Shown: positions 20,421-29,837 of the stretch, one piece after another
Layout: the number at the start of each line of letters is the position of its first letter
Numbering within the stretch: the first letter of the stretch is position 1
NCBI RefSeq assembly: GCF_019168305.1
Contig: NZ_JAHTBI010000037.1
Location: 62,001 to 126,000, forward strand
Reading direction: 5' to 3'
DNA from: Pseudomonas aegrilactucae
GTDB lineage: Bacteria; Pseudomonadota; Gammaproteobacteria; Pseudomonadales; Pseudomonadaceae
Length of the DNA: 64,000 nucleotides
Notes under the pieces: model-generated
The model's database searches: none
What the model saw: the letters and a program-made list of their open reading frames with translations, nothing else
What the model was told of the DNA's origin: nothing
Position numbers and translations under genes: made by a program

Positions 20421-21416
20421 TCAGCCCTTGAAGATCCGCTGCTTGAAGGTGCGCGCCACCGCGTGCACGCCGGGTGCGTACTCTTGCTTCTCCACTGCCG
20501 CCAACGCCAGGCGCAAGGCCGTCTGGGCCATCAGCCCATGCTGCTGGGCCATGGCATTGACCGGCAAGGGCAGGAAGTCCAGCAGTTGGGTATCGCCAAA
20601 GGTACCCAGGTGCAGGCTGCGCGAATCTGCCGGGCGCGTCTGCAGCACGTCGAACACCCCTTGCAGCAGCACGTAGGAGGTGGTGATCAGGGCATCGGGC
20701 AGGCGCCCGAGTTCGGCCAGCAGTTCGCTCATCAGGCGCCGCCCGCATTCACGGCTGAACGCTTCGCCCTGGTGCTGGCTGGCGCGCCCGCCAAAGCCCT
20801 GCAAGGCCTGGTCGAAGCCGCAGGCGCGGGCACGGCTGACGCTCAGTTCCGGGCGCGCACCGATCAGCGCGATATGCGCGGGCTGGGTGTCGAGCAGGCT
20901 GCGGGTCAACTGCAGGCTGGCGTGCTCGTCGTCGCTGAGCACCGAGCAGAACTGCGCCGGGTCCAGGCTGCGGTCGATGCCGATGATCGGCAGGCCCTTG
21001 GCCTGCAACTGGCGGTAGCTGTCATCGTCTTCAGGCAGGCAACTGGCGACGAACAGCGCATCGCAGCGCCGCGCCTTGAACAGCTGCTGCAACTGGCGCT
21101 CGCTGTCGGGCTGGTCATCGCTGCTGGCGATCAGCAACTGGTAACCCTGGGCACGGGCGCCTTGCTCCAGCTGCTTGGCGATGCGCGCATAGCTGGGGTT
21201 CTCGAGGTCGGGCAGGATAAAGCCCAGGGTACGCGTATGCCGGCTGCGCAGCCCGGCCGCCTGGGGGTTGGGCGTGAAGCCATGCGCCTCGACCACCGCG
21301 CGCACGCGCTCGACCGTGGTGGTGCTGATACGTTGCTGTTCGGCCTTGCCATTGATGACATAGCTGGCCGTGGTGACGGAGACACCGGCCAGACGGGCAA
21401 TATCGCTGAGTTTCAC
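20421..21416 (-). CDS. fruR: Fructose operon repressor FruR (Cra), LacI family
   Basis: 331 residues from a GTG start preceded by AAGGAAA. The N-terminal helix-turn-helix MKLSDIARLAGVSVTTASYV and hinge (VRAVVEAHGFTPNPQAAGLRS) are LacI-type, and the rest is a periplasmic-binding-like effector domain. In P. putida this protein represses fruBKA and is released by fructose-1-phosphate (established for the homologue). It is divergent from fruB, with a matching operator at 21575-21586, and seems to form an operon with tatD. Confidence 0.94.
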   Translation of the reverse strand: MKLSDIARLAGVSVTTASYVINGKAEQQRISTTTVERVRAVVEAHGFTPNPQAAGLRSRHTRTLGFILPDLENPSYARIAKQLEQGARAQGYQLLIASSDDQPDSERQLQQLFKARRCDALFVASCLPEDDDSYRQLQAKGLPIIGIDRSLDPAQFCSVLSDDEHASLQLTRSLLDTQPAHIALIGARPELSVSRARACGFDQALQGFGGRASQHQGEAFSRECGRRLMSELLAELGRLPDALITTSYVLLQGVFDVLQTRPADSRSLHLGTFGDTQLLDFLPLPVNAMAQQHGLMAQTALRLALAAVEKQEYAPGVHAVARTFKQRIFKG

Positions 21417-21574
21417 CGCATTTTCCTTGTTATTACCGGGGCTGACTGCAGAGCCTGGCCGGGCATTGTGGCCGATTCGAAAGCGTCGGCGCAGACGACC
21501 ATTGTCGCAATTGTCCGACAAAATGGGGCTTTCATTGTTCGCAGGTTATCGAGTAACGTGCACGCTATTCTAGA

Positions 21575-21586
21575 TTAAACGTTTCA
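21575..21586 (+). promoter_or_regulatory. FruR operator
   Basis: The sequence TTAAACGTTTCA is identical to the operator I recall as established for P. putida FruR upstream of fruB. It lies in the 284-bp gap between fruR and fruB, 114 bp before the fruB ATG. Only one copy is seen. Confidence 0.85.
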
Positions 21587-21700
21587 GCAGGCGATTTTTC
21601 TGCCGTGGCCGTCGCTTGCGCCGGGATCAGGATCGGGTCCTATGCTGTTAAATTCACAACAATACCTCGGCGCCAGCCCGGCGCTGCAAAGGAGAGGTTC

Positions 21701-24560
21701 ATGCTCGAGCTCACCATAGAGCAGATATCCATGGGCCAGGTGGCTGTGGATAAGTCCGCCGCCTTGCACCTGCTGGCTGAACGTCTGGTCGCCGATGGCC
21801 TGGTGGCCGAGGGTTACCTGGCCGGGCTGCAGGCGCGCGAAGCACAGGGTTCGACCTTTCTCGGCCAGGGCATCGCCATCCCCCACGGCACCCCGCAGAC
21901 CCGCGACCTGGTGTATGCCACCGGGGTCCGTCTGCTGCAGTTCCCCGACGGGGTGGACTGGGGTGACGGGCAGATCGTGTACCTGGCCATCGGCATCGCC
22001 GCGCGCTCCGACGAGCACTTGCGCCTGCTGCAGTTGCTGACCCGCGCCCTGGGCGAGACCGACCTGGCCCAGGCACTGCGCCGGGCCGGCAGCGCCGAAG
22101 CGCTGCTCAAGCTGCTGCAGGGCGCGCCGCAGGAACTGGCGCTGGATGCGCAGATGATCGGCCTGGGCGTGCCCGCCGAAGATTTCGAAGAGCTGGTGTG
22201 GCGTGGCGCCCGCCTGCTGCGCCGCGCCGAGTGCGCCGGCAACGGCTTTGCCGCCGTGCTGCAGCAGGTCGAGGCGTTGCCGCTGGGCGATGGCCTGTGG
22301 TGGCTGCATAGCGAACAGACCGTGCGCAAGCCTGGCCTGGCCTTTGTCACCCCACAGCAGCCGCTGCGCTACCTCGGCCAGCCGCTCAACGGGCTGTTCT
22401 GTCTGGCCAGCCTGGGCGCGGCGCATCAGGCGCTGCTCGAGCGCCTGTGCACGCTGCTGATCGAAGGCCGTGCGCAGGAACTGTTCCGTGCCACCAGCAG
22501 CCGTGCGGTGCTCGAAGTGTTGGGCGGCGAGCTACCGGCCGACTGGCCGAGCGCGCGCATTGGCCTGGCCAACGCGCACGGGCTGCATGCGCGCCCGGCC
22601 AAGGTGCTGGCGCAACTGGCCAAGGCGTTCGACGGTGAAGTTCGGGTACGCGTGGTCGACAGCGGCGAAGCGGCGGTGTCGACCAAGAGCCTGAGCAAGT
22701 TGCTGAGCCTGGGCGCCCGGCGTGGCCAGGTGCTGGAGTTCATTGCCGAGCCGAGCGTGGCGGATGATGCCCTGCCGGCGTTGCTGGCGGCGGTGCAGGC
22801 CGGCCTTGGCGAAGAGGTCGAGGCCTTGGCCCCGGTGGCCGAGGTGGTCGAGCAACTGCTGCCCGAGCCCGTAGTGCTGGCGCCAGTGGCGGGCGCGCAG
22901 ATCCAGGGCGTGGCGGCGGCGCCTGGTATTGCCAGCGGCCCGGCGCACATCCAGGTCGAGCGCAGCTTCGACTACCCGCTGCGCGGCGAGTCGCCGGTGA
23001 TCGAGCGCGAGCGTCTGCAACGCGCCTTGAACGCCGTGGGCAGCGAGATCGAGGCACTGATCCAGCGCAGCCAGGCCAAGGCCATTCGCGAGATTTTCAT
23101 CACCCACCAGGAGATGCTGGCCGACCCCGACCTGGGCGACGAAGTGGAACTGCGCCTGTTGCAGGGCGAAAGCGCACCGGCCGCCTGGATGGCCGTGATC
23201 GACGCGGCGGCGCGTCAGCAGGAGGCACTGCATGACGCCCTGCTGGCCGAGCGCGCTGCCGACCTGCGCGACGTGGGCCGGCGCGTGCTGGCCACCCTGT
23301 GCGGGGTGGCCGATGTGCCTGAGCCACAGCAGGCCTATGTACTGGTGATGGACGAAGTGGGCCCTTCGGACGTGGCCCGCCTCGACCCTGCGCGGGTTGC
23401 CGGGATCCTTACGGCGCGTGGTGGCGCAACCGCCCACAGCGCGATCGTGGCGCGCGCGCTGGGTATTCCTGCGGTGGTCGGTGCCGGTGAGTCGGTGCTG
23501 CTGATCGAGCCTGGCACGGCGTTGCTGCTCGATGGCCAGCGCGGCCGTCTGATCGTGGCCCCGGCGCCGGATGAACTGCAGCGGGCCCTGGCCGAACGCG
23601 AGCAGCGTGAGCAACGCTTGCAGGCGGCCCAGCTGCGGCGCCTGGAGCCTGCGGTGACGGCTGACGGGCACGCGGTGGAGGTGTTCGCCAACATCGGCGA
23701 AAGCGCGGGTATTGCCAAGGTGGTCGACCTGGGTGCCGAAGGCATCGGCCTGCTGCGTACCGAGCTGATCTTCATGGCCCACCCGCAAGTGCCGGATGAG
23801 GCCACCCAGGAAGCCGAGTACCGCCGTGTACTCGACGGCCTGGGCGGGCGGCCGCTGGTGGTGCGCACCCTGGACGTGGGGGGGCGACAAGCCATTGCCA
23901 TACTGGCCGATCGCCAAAGAGGAAAACCCGTTCCTGGGCGTGCGTGGCATCCGCCTGACCCTGCAGCGCCCGCAGATCATGGAAAGCCAGCTGCGTGCAC
24001 TGCTGCGCGCCGCCGATGACCGGCCGCTGCGCATCATGTTCCCGATGGTCGGCCAGGTGGAGGAGTGGCGTCAGGCCCGCGCCATGGTCGAGCGCCTGCG
24101 CCAGGACATCCCGGTCAGCGACCTGCAGGTGGGGATCATGATCGAAGTGCCCTCGGCCGCCCTGCTGGCCCCGGTGCTGGCGCAGGAAGTGGACTTCTTC
24201 AGTGTCGGCACCAACGACCTGACCCAGTACACCCTGGCCATCGACCGTGGCCACCCGAGCCTGTCGGCCCAGGCCGACGGCCTGCACCCGGCCGTACTGC
24301 AACTGATCGACATCACCGTGCGTGCCGCACATGCCCATGGCAAGTGGGTCGGCATCTGCGGTGAGCTGGCCGCCGACCCGCAGGCGGTACCGGTACTGGT
24401 CGGCCTGGGCGTGGACGAACTGAGCGTGGCCGCGCGCAGCATCGCCGAGGTCAAGGCCGAGGTGCGCGGATTGAATTTTGAACAGGCCCGGCAACTGGCG
24501 CGCCAGGCGCTGCTGCAGGGCAGTGCCGCCGAGGTGCGTGCCCTGGTGGAGACGCATTGA
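21701..24560 (+). pseudogene. fruB: fruB, fructose PTS EIIA-HPr-EI fusion, interrupted by a frameshift
   Basis: The protein should be about 952 residues. Domains in order are EIIA-Fru with phospho-His62 (AIPHGTPQ), an HPr domain with His296 (GLHARPAK), and enzyme I with His579 (GGATAHSAIVA) and the PEP-binding barrel. At 23878-23884 a run of seven G replaces the six needed to read DVGGDKPLPYW. The frame changes after about residue 726 and stops at 24019, and the remaining barrel continues in another frame to TGA 24558-24560. As written, the enzyme I PEP site is lost. ATG 21701 follows AAAGGAGAGG. A sequencing error is as likely as a real mutation, because fruK and fruA are intact. Confidence 0.9.
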
Positions 24561-25513
24561 TGGCCCGGATACTCACCCTTACCCTCAACCCGGCGCTGGA
24601 CCTGACCGTGAGCCTGGACGTGCTGCGCGAGGGGCAGGTCAACCGCAGCCTGGCGCAACACAGCCACGCCGCCGGCAAGGGCCTGAACGTGGCGCAGGTG
24701 CTCGCCGACCTCGGCCACAGCGTGACCGTAAGCGGCTTTCTCGGCCAGGACAACCTGCCACCGTTCCAAGCGCTGATGGCCCGTCGCGGCTTTGTCGACT
24801 GCTTTGTACGCGTGCCGGGTGAGACGCGCAGCAATATCAAGCTGGTGGAAGATGGCGGGCGCGTCACCGACATCAATGGGGCTGGCCCGCAGGTCGACGA
24901 GCAGGCGCAGAGTGCGTTGCTGGCGCGCCTGCAACAGGTCGCGCCAGGGCATGACGCCGTGGTGGTGGCCGGCAGCCTGCCACCGGGGGTCAGCCCGCAA
25001 TGGTTGCAACTGCTGGTGGCCTGGCTGCGCTCGATGAACCTCAAGGTGGTGCTCGACAGCAGCGGTGCGGCCTTGAGCGCCGGTCTGCAGAGTGCGCCGT
25101 GGCTGGTCAAACCCAACACCGACGAACTGTCCGAGGCGCTGGGCCGCCCGGTGCACACCTTTGCCGAGCAGCAGGCCGCCGCCGTGCAACTGATCGCCCA
25201 GGGCGTGGAGCATGTGGTGGTGTCGCAGGGCGAGCACGGCGTGATCTGGTTCAGTCGCGATGCGACGTTGCAGGCGCTGCCGCCCAAGGTGGTGGTGGCC
25301 AGCACGGTCGGCGCAGGGGATTCGTTGCTGGCCGGCATGCTGCACGGCTTGCTCAGCGGCGAATTGCCGGCGCACACCTTGCGCCGCGCCACCGCCATCG
25401 CCGCCCAGGCGGTAACCCAGATCGGTTTTGGCATCAATGACCGGGCGCAACTGGCGCAGCTGGAAGCGGATGTCGTGGTACAGGCCCCGAGTGCACAAGA
25501 GGGTAAACAATGA
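24560..25513 (+). CDS. fruK: 1-phosphofructokinase
   Basis: 317 residues of the PfkB family, converting fructose-1-phosphate to fructose-1,6-bisphosphate. The N-terminal ILTLTLNPALDLTVSLD, the GGG-like sugar-binding block HAAGKGLNVAQVLADLG, and the ATP/anion-hole signature STVGAGDSLLAGML are all present. The ATG shares its A with the fruB stop (TGATG), and the end overlaps fruA by 4 bp, so the three genes are translationally coupled. A TTG one codon upstream is possible but unnecessary. Confidence 0.95.
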   Translation: MARILTLTLNPALDLTVSLDVLREGQVNRSLAQHSHAAGKGLNVAQVLADLGHSVTVSGFLGQDNLPPFQALMARRGFVDCFVRVPGETRSNIKLVEDGGRVTDINGAGPQVDEQAQSALLARLQQVAPGHDAVVVAGSLPPGVSPQWLQLLVAWLRSMNLKVVLDSSGAALSAGLQSAPWLVKPNTDELSEALGRPVHTFAEQQAAAVQLIAQGVEHVVVSQGEHGVIWFSRDATLQALPPKVVVASTVGAGDSLLAGMLHGLLSGELPAHTLRRATAIAAQAVTQIGFGINDRAQLAQLEADVVVQAPSAQEGKQ

Positions 25514-27249
25514 AAATCGCGATCATCACGGCCTGCCCCAACGGCCAGGTGTCGAGCCTGCTCAGCGCGCGTCTGCTGGATGCCGCCGCGCAGCGCCGGG
25601 GCTGGAGTACCAGCGTGGAAGTGCACGACGCCGATCACCCCGAACGCCAGCTGTCGGCGGCGGTGATCGCTGCCGCCGACTGGGTGCTGGTGATCAGCAC
25701 CGGGCCGTTCGACCTGCAGCGGTTTGTCGGCAAGCGCCTGTTCCAGAGCACCCCGGCGCAAGCCCTGCAGGACGTGGAAAGTTTCCTGCGCCTGGCGGCC
25801 GAACAGGCCCAGGTGCATCAGCCGTGCGCCGAGGCGCCTGCGCCTGCTGCGGTGCCGGGGGTCAAGAAGATTGTCGCGATCACCGCCTGCCCCACGGGTG
25901 TGGCGCATACCTTCATGGCCGCCGAGGCGCTGCAGCAGGCGGCGCAGCAACTGGGCCATCAGTTCACGGTAGAGACCCAGGGCTCGGTAGGCGCGCGCAA
26001 TCCGTTGAGCGCTAACGCCATCGCCGAGGCCGACGTGGTGCTGCTGGCGGCAGATATCGAGGTGCCCACCGAGCGCTTTGCCGGCAAGCGCATCTACCGC
26101 TGCGGTACCGGGATTGCGCTCAAACAGGCGCAGGCCACGCTGACCAAGGCCCTGGCCGAAGGACGCGAGGAGCGTGCCGCCGGCAGTGCCGATGGCGCGC
26201 CGGCGCGCAGCGAAAAATCGGGGGTGTACAAGCACCTGCTGACCGGCGTGTCGTTCATGCTGCCGATGGTGGTGGCCGGCGGCCTGCTGATCGCACTGGC
26301 GTACATGTTCGGCCTGGAGGCCTACAAGGAACCCGGCACCCTGGCGGCTGCCCTGCACCAGATCGGCGCGGACGCGGCATTCGCCTTGATGGTGCCGTTG
26401 CTGGCCGGCTATATCGCCTACTCGATCGCCGACCGGCCGGGCCTGGCCCCCGGCATGATCGGCGGCCTGCTGGCCAGCAGCCTGGGCGCCGGCTTCATTG
26501 GTGGGATTGTCGCCGGCTTCGTGGCCGGCTATGCGGCCAAGGCCATCAGCCAGTGGGTGCGCCTGCCCAGCAGCCTGGAGAGCCTCAAGCCGATCCTGAT
26601 CATCCCGTTGCTGGCGAGCATGTTCACCGGCCTGGTGATGATCTACGTGGTGGGCAAGCCGGTGGCCGGGATGCTTGACGGCCTGACGCAGTTTCTCGAC
26701 AGCATGGGCACGGCCAACGCGGTGCTGCTGGGCATCCTGCTCGGGGCGATGATGTGCGTGGACCTTGGCGGGCCGGTGAACAAGGCGGCCTATGCGTTCT
26801 CGGTGGGCCTGCTGGCCAACCAGAGCATGGCGCCGATGGCCGCGACCATGGCCGCCGGCATGGTGCCGCCGATCGGCCTGGGCATTGCCACCTTCATTGC
26901 CCGGCGCAAGTTCGCCCAGAGCGAGCGCGAGGCCGGCAAGGCGGCGCTGGTGCTGGGCATGTGCTTCATTTCCGAGGGCGCGATCCCGTTCGCTGCCAAG
27001 GATCCGTTGCGCGTCATCCCGGCCTGCATTGCCGGCGGTGCACTGACCGGGGCACTGTCGATGTACTTCGGCTGCAAGCTGATGTCACCGCACGGCGGGT
27101 TGTTCGTGATGCTCATCCCGAATGCCATCAACCACGCGCTGCCGTACCTGTTCGCGATCGCGGCGGGCAGCCTGGTGACGGCGGTGGTCTACGCCGTGCT
27201 CAAGCGCAAAGAGGCGGTGGACCTGGCGCTGGAGCCGGCCAAGGCCTGA
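25510..27249 (+). CDS. fruA: Fructose-specific PTS permease EIIB'BC
   Basis: 579 residues. The N-terminus is a degenerate EIIB copy (IITACPNGQVSS) followed by a true EIIB domain with phospho-Cys in AITACPTGVAHTFMAAEAL near residue 128. From about residue 240 the EIIC domain begins (YKHLLTGVSFMLPMVVAGG), with eight or more hydrophobic segments and the conserved GGPVNKAAYAF and ISEGAIPFAAKDP stretches. It imports and phosphorylates fructose at C1 using phosphate from FruB. The start overlaps the fruK stop (ATGA). Confidence 0.95.
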   Translation: MKIAIITACPNGQVSSLLSARLLDAAAQRRGWSTSVEVHDADHPERQLSAAVIAAADWVLVISTGPFDLQRFVGKRLFQSTPAQALQDVESFLRLAAEQAQVHQPCAEAPAPAAVPGVKKIVAITACPTGVAHTFMAAEALQQAAQQLGHQFTVETQGSVGARNPLSANAIAEADVVLLAADIEVPTERFAGKRIYRCGTGIALKQAQATLTKALAEGREERAAGSADGAPARSEKSGVYKHLLTGVSFMLPMVVAGGLLIALAYMFGLEAYKEPGTLAAALHQIGADAAFALMVPLLAGYIAYSIADRPGLAPGMIGGLLASSLGAGFIGGIVAGFVAGYAAKAISQWVRLPSSLESLKPILIIPLLASMFTGLVMIYVVGKPVAGMLDGLTQFLDSMGTANAVLLGILLGAMMCVDLGGPVNKAAYAFSVGLLANQSMAPMAATMAAGMVPPIGLGIATFIARRKFAQSEREAGKAALVLGMCFISEGAIPFAAKDPLRVIPACIAGGALTGALSMYFGCKLMSPHGGLFVMLIPNAINHALPYLFAIAAGSLVTAVVYAVLKRKEAVDLALEPAKA

Positions 27250-27480
27250 TCAGGGGCGCGGGCGCGGGTGCTTTTTGCGCAGCGGTTCAAGCAGGTCGGC
27301 CAGGCCGTTGTGGTCGACCTCGTGCATCAGGGCCAGCAACCCGCCCAGCTCGCCCTTGGGAAAGCCCTGGCGGGCGAACCAGTTCAGGTAGTGGCCGGGC
27401 AGGTCGGCGATCAGCCGGCCCTGGTACTTGCCGTAGGGCATTTCACGGGTGACCAGCAGTTCGAGCGATTCGGGGGTCAT
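27250..27480 (-). CDS. DUF3820 family protein
   Basis: 76 residues: MTPESLELLVTREMPYGKYQ, followed by GRLIADLPGHYLNWFARQGFPKG. The MPYGKY...L.DLP..YL.WF pattern is the DUF3820 signature, a small protein whose Pfam description I recall as a putative quorum-sensing-regulated virulence factor; this does not prove function. Its stop codon abuts the fruA stop, so the two genes end back to back. ATG 27480 was chosen because it gives the usual length; the frame runs on upstream without a better start. Confidence 0.75.
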   Translation of the reverse strand: MTPESLELLVTREMPYGKYQGRLIADLPGHYLNWFARQGFPKGELGGLLALMHEVDHNGLADLLEPLRKKHPRPRP

Positions 27481-27519
27481 GGGGCTCAGCGCAAGGTGTT
27501 CAGGAAAGCCTGGACGATA

Positions 27520-27534
27520 CATGCAATCTGCATG
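27520..27534. promoter_or_regulatory. Perfect palindrome upstream of a sigma-54-like promoter (candidate enhancer site)
   Basis: CATGCA-ATC-TGCATG is a perfect inverted repeat, with a further CATGCA half-site at 27552-27557. It lies about 97 bp upstream of the -24 element at 27631, a usual distance for a sigma-54 activator site. The activator is unknown. Confidence 0.4.
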
Positions 27535-27589
27535 AAGGCCAAAGGACAGTTCATGCAAAACGCGACCTGCTGAAGGTTCATTTTGTTTT

Positions 27590-27602
27590 CAGGTTATTGA
27601 TT
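27590..27602 (-). promoter_or_regulatory. Possible IHF site
   Basis: On the minus strand AATCAATAACCTG matches the IHF consensus WATCAANNNNTTR except at one position (C for the first T of TTR). It is placed between the palindrome and the -24/-12 element, where IHF bending would help an upstream activator. Confidence 0.35.
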
Positions 27603-27630
27603 TATATGGATATTTTTTAATACAAAAAGC

Positions 27631-27646
27631 TGGCATGAACACTGCT
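27631..27646 (+). promoter_or_regulatory. Candidate sigma-54 (-24/-12) promoter for the DUF2383 gene
   Basis: TGGCATGAACACTGCT agrees with TGGCAC-N5-TTGC at 12 bases or more. The GG and GC dinucleotides are separated by exactly ten bases, as required. The start codon follows 41 bp downstream. The surrounding 80 bp are much more AT-rich than the neighbourhood. Confidence 0.6.
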
Positions 27647-27686
27647 CTCTTCCTGGGCATCTATCCTCATGCAAAGGAGCACTGTC

Positions 27687-28166
27687 ATGACCACCGATCT
27701 GAACAAAGACGTAATCTCGGTTCTGAATGATTTGATCGTGTACAGCAAGGACGGCCAGAAAGGTTTCAAAACGTCGGCCGAGGACGTCAAGGATCCTCAG
27801 CTCAAATCCTTTCTCACTCAGCGTGAAGTTGAGTGTGGTAGCGCGGCAGCAGAGTTGCAGGCCCAGGTAAGAGCGCTGGGTGGCGATCCCGAAACCTCCA
27901 CCAGCGTCAGTGGTGACCTACACCGCGGTTGGGTAGACCTGAAGTCAATGCTGACCGGGAAGGATGAAGAAGCAGTCCTGAACGAAGTTGAGCGTGGAGA
28001 GGATCATGCGTTGAAGGCCTACAAGGAAGCGCGCGAAAAACTGGTCAAGTTGGGCTTGGGCATAACAGACGCCTCTTACGTTCTGGTTGAGCGTCAGCTT
28101 GGTGGGGTACAAAAGAACCACGATCTGGTCAAAGGCTTGCGCGACGCTGCCCGCGCGCGTTCTTAA
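27687..28166 (+). CDS. DUF2383 / PA2169-family four-helix-bundle protein
   Basis: 159 residues, all-helical and charged, starting MTTDLNKDVISVLNDLIVYSKDG. Family features are the KDGQKGF stretch and paired glutamates in REVECGSAAAELQ and NEVERGEDHALKAY, resembling a ferritin-like bundle (the PA2169 family). The role is thought to be stress-related but is not established. ATG 27687 follows AAAGGAGC; a start six codons upstream is weaker. Codon use is less GC-rich than the neighbours. The end overlaps the convergent diguanylate cyclase by 4 bp. A sigma-54-like promoter lies upstream. Confidence 0.8.
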   Translation: MTTDLNKDVISVLNDLIVYSKDGQKGFKTSAEDVKDPQLKSFLTQREVECGSAAAELQAQVRALGGDPETSTSVSGDLHRGWVDLKSMLTGKDEEAVLNEVERGEDHALKAYKEAREKLVKLGLGITDASYVLVERQLGGVQKNHDLVKGLRDAARARS

Positions 28167-29665
28167 CCGGCGTAGGTTTCCACGCGGTTGCGTCCGTTGC
28201 GTTTGGCGCAATAAAGCGCATCGTCCGCACAGCCCAGCAAGGTCGAGAGATCTTGCTGGGCTTCTGGCGTCAGCATGCCCACGCCGATGCTCACGGTGAC
28301 GGGCTGCAGGTCTTTGCCAAACGGCGGCAATGCCTCGACGCTGCTGCGAATGCGCTCGGCCAGGGTCAGCACGCCCTTGAGCTCGGTCTCGGGCACGATC
28401 ACCAGAAATTCCTCCCCGCCATACCGCGCCGCCAGGTCGGCCGGGCGCCGGATGCTGCGTGCGATCGCCGCGGCTACCTGGCGCAAGGCTTCATCCCCGC
28501 CCTGATGACCGTGGCGCTCGTTGAACGCCTTGAAGTGGTCCACATCCACCATCAGCACGGCCAATGGACGATGGCTGCGTTGGGCCCGCGCCCATTCGCG
28601 GCGCAGCACCTGGTCGAGCTGGCGGCGGTTGGCCAGCCCGGTGAGGCTGTCGGTGGCCGCCAGCGCCGCCAGGCCCTGTTCGGCACTGTGCCGACGGCGC
28701 AGTTCGCGCCCCAGCAGCAGCGACAGCCAGAGGATGCCGATGCACAGTACGCCAGTGGCGATACTGACCACCAGCACGGTACGCCGCCACGAGCCGTACA
28801 CCTCGTCGGAAGACAGCGCCACCACCACCAGCAAGGGCAGGTTGGCCACCTGCGAAAAGGTGTACAGGCGATTCTTGCCGTCCAGGCTGGAGTGAGCGGT
28901 GAAACTGCCGCTGCCCATGGCCTGGGCGCGGTTGAAGTTGGCCTGGCCTGACAGGTTGGTGCCGATCAGCGGGTCATCCGGCATGGAGGGGTGGCGCGCG
29001 AGCATCACCCCGTCGCTGTTGATCAGGTTGACGCTGCTGTCATGGCCGATCTCCAGGCGCTGGAACAGCTCGCTGAAATAGGTCAGGCGCAGGGCGCCGG
29101 CGGCCATCCCGGCAAATCCGCCGTTGGCGTCGTTGATGCGCCGGCTGAAACTGATGCACCAGTCCAGCCCGCCCAGGCGTGCCTTGAACGGCGGGCTGAC
29201 GACCAGGCCCAGGTCGGGGTCGCTGCGGTGCGCCTGAAACACCGCGCGGTCGGCAAAGTTGGCCTGGCGCGGTACCACGCTGGTGGAGTCGGCGACCACG
29301 TTGCCCTCGCGGTCCAGCCACAGGATGTCGCCGCGTACAGGCGCGGTGAATGCCTGGTTGAACAGCACCTGCTGGCGCAGCGGGCCTTTTATGCTCATCA
29401 GTTCGGGGCGCTGGATGGCCCAGATCAGGCCTTGCAGCGAGAGGTCGTAGAGTTCGGCGTTGCGCACGATATCGGTTTCGATCAACTGCACGATGTTGCG
29501 CGCCGAGCGTGTGGCGGCCTGTTCGGCGTTGGCCCGTTCACGCAGCAGCAGGAAGCTGACAATGGCAACGATAGCCAGAACGGCCAGGCAACTGCCCAGG
29601 TTCAGGATCAACTCGGGATGAGTCCTGTACAGGGAAATGCGCTGAGGCGATGGGCGCGAAGGCAT
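28163..29665 (-). CDS. Membrane diguanylate cyclase with periplasmic sensor (dCache-GGDEF)
   Basis: 500 residues. Helix 1 is about residues 22-42 and helix 2 about 295-315. Between them lies a periplasmic region of about 250 residues resembling a double Cache domain (DGVMLARHPSMPDDPLIG and WLDREGNVVADS). The C-terminal GGDEF domain is complete: DSLTGLANRR, VDVDHFKAFNERHGHQGGDEAL, and the active site YGGEEF. An RxxD I-site (RPAD) lies five residues before GGEEF, so product inhibition is expected. It should make cyclic di-GMP in response to an unknown periplasmic ligand. Confidence 0.92.
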   Translation of the reverse strand: MPSRPSPQRISLYRTHPELILNLGSCLAVLAIVAIVSFLLLRERANAEQAATRSARNIVQLIETDIVRNAELYDLSLQGLIWAIQRPELMSIKGPLRQQVLFNQAFTAPVRGDILWLDREGNVVADSTSVVPRQANFADRAVFQAHRSDPDLGLVVSPPFKARLGGLDWCISFSRRINDANGGFAGMAAGALRLTYFSELFQRLEIGHDSSVNLINSDGVMLARHPSMPDDPLIGTNLSGQANFNRAQAMGSGSFTAHSSLDGKNRLYTFSQVANLPLLVVVALSSDEVYGSWRRTVLVVSIATGVLCIGILWLSLLLGRELRRRHSAEQGLAALAATDSLTGLANRRQLDQVLRREWARAQRSHRPLAVLMVDVDHFKAFNERHGHQGGDEALRQVAAAIARSIRRPADLAARYGGEEFLVIVPETELKGVLTLAERIRSSVEALPPFGKDLQPVTVSIGVGMLTPEAQQDLSTLLGCADDALYCAKRNGRNRVETYAG

Positions 29666-29792
29666 GATCGGCGTGTTCGGACCGCTGGCAATAAAGGAGG
29701 GATGAGAAGCGGCGGTATTCTAGGTGGGGGCCGATTGTCGGACAAGGTGTTAATGGCGCGCGATGATGTACGGCACGTTGCCGGTTGTTGTA

Positions 29793-29824
29793 GGCAATGA
29801 GCCGCAGGATGCCGGCTCATTGCC
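29793..29824. terminator. Perfect hairpin downstream of the oprD-family gene
   Basis: GGCAATGAGCCG pairs perfectly with CGGCTCATTGCC around an 8-base loop. It begins 13 bp beyond the porin stop on the minus strand. There is no long T tract; it may act as a terminator or 3' stabiliser. Confidence 0.55.
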
Positions 29825-29837
29825 ATGTTCTACCTGC

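Noticed and set aside
23878..23884. Programmed ribosomal frameshift in fruB
   Set aside because: There is no slippery heptamer of the usual X-XXY-YYZ type with a following structure that I can see, and FruB homologues are read in one frame. An indel is simpler.
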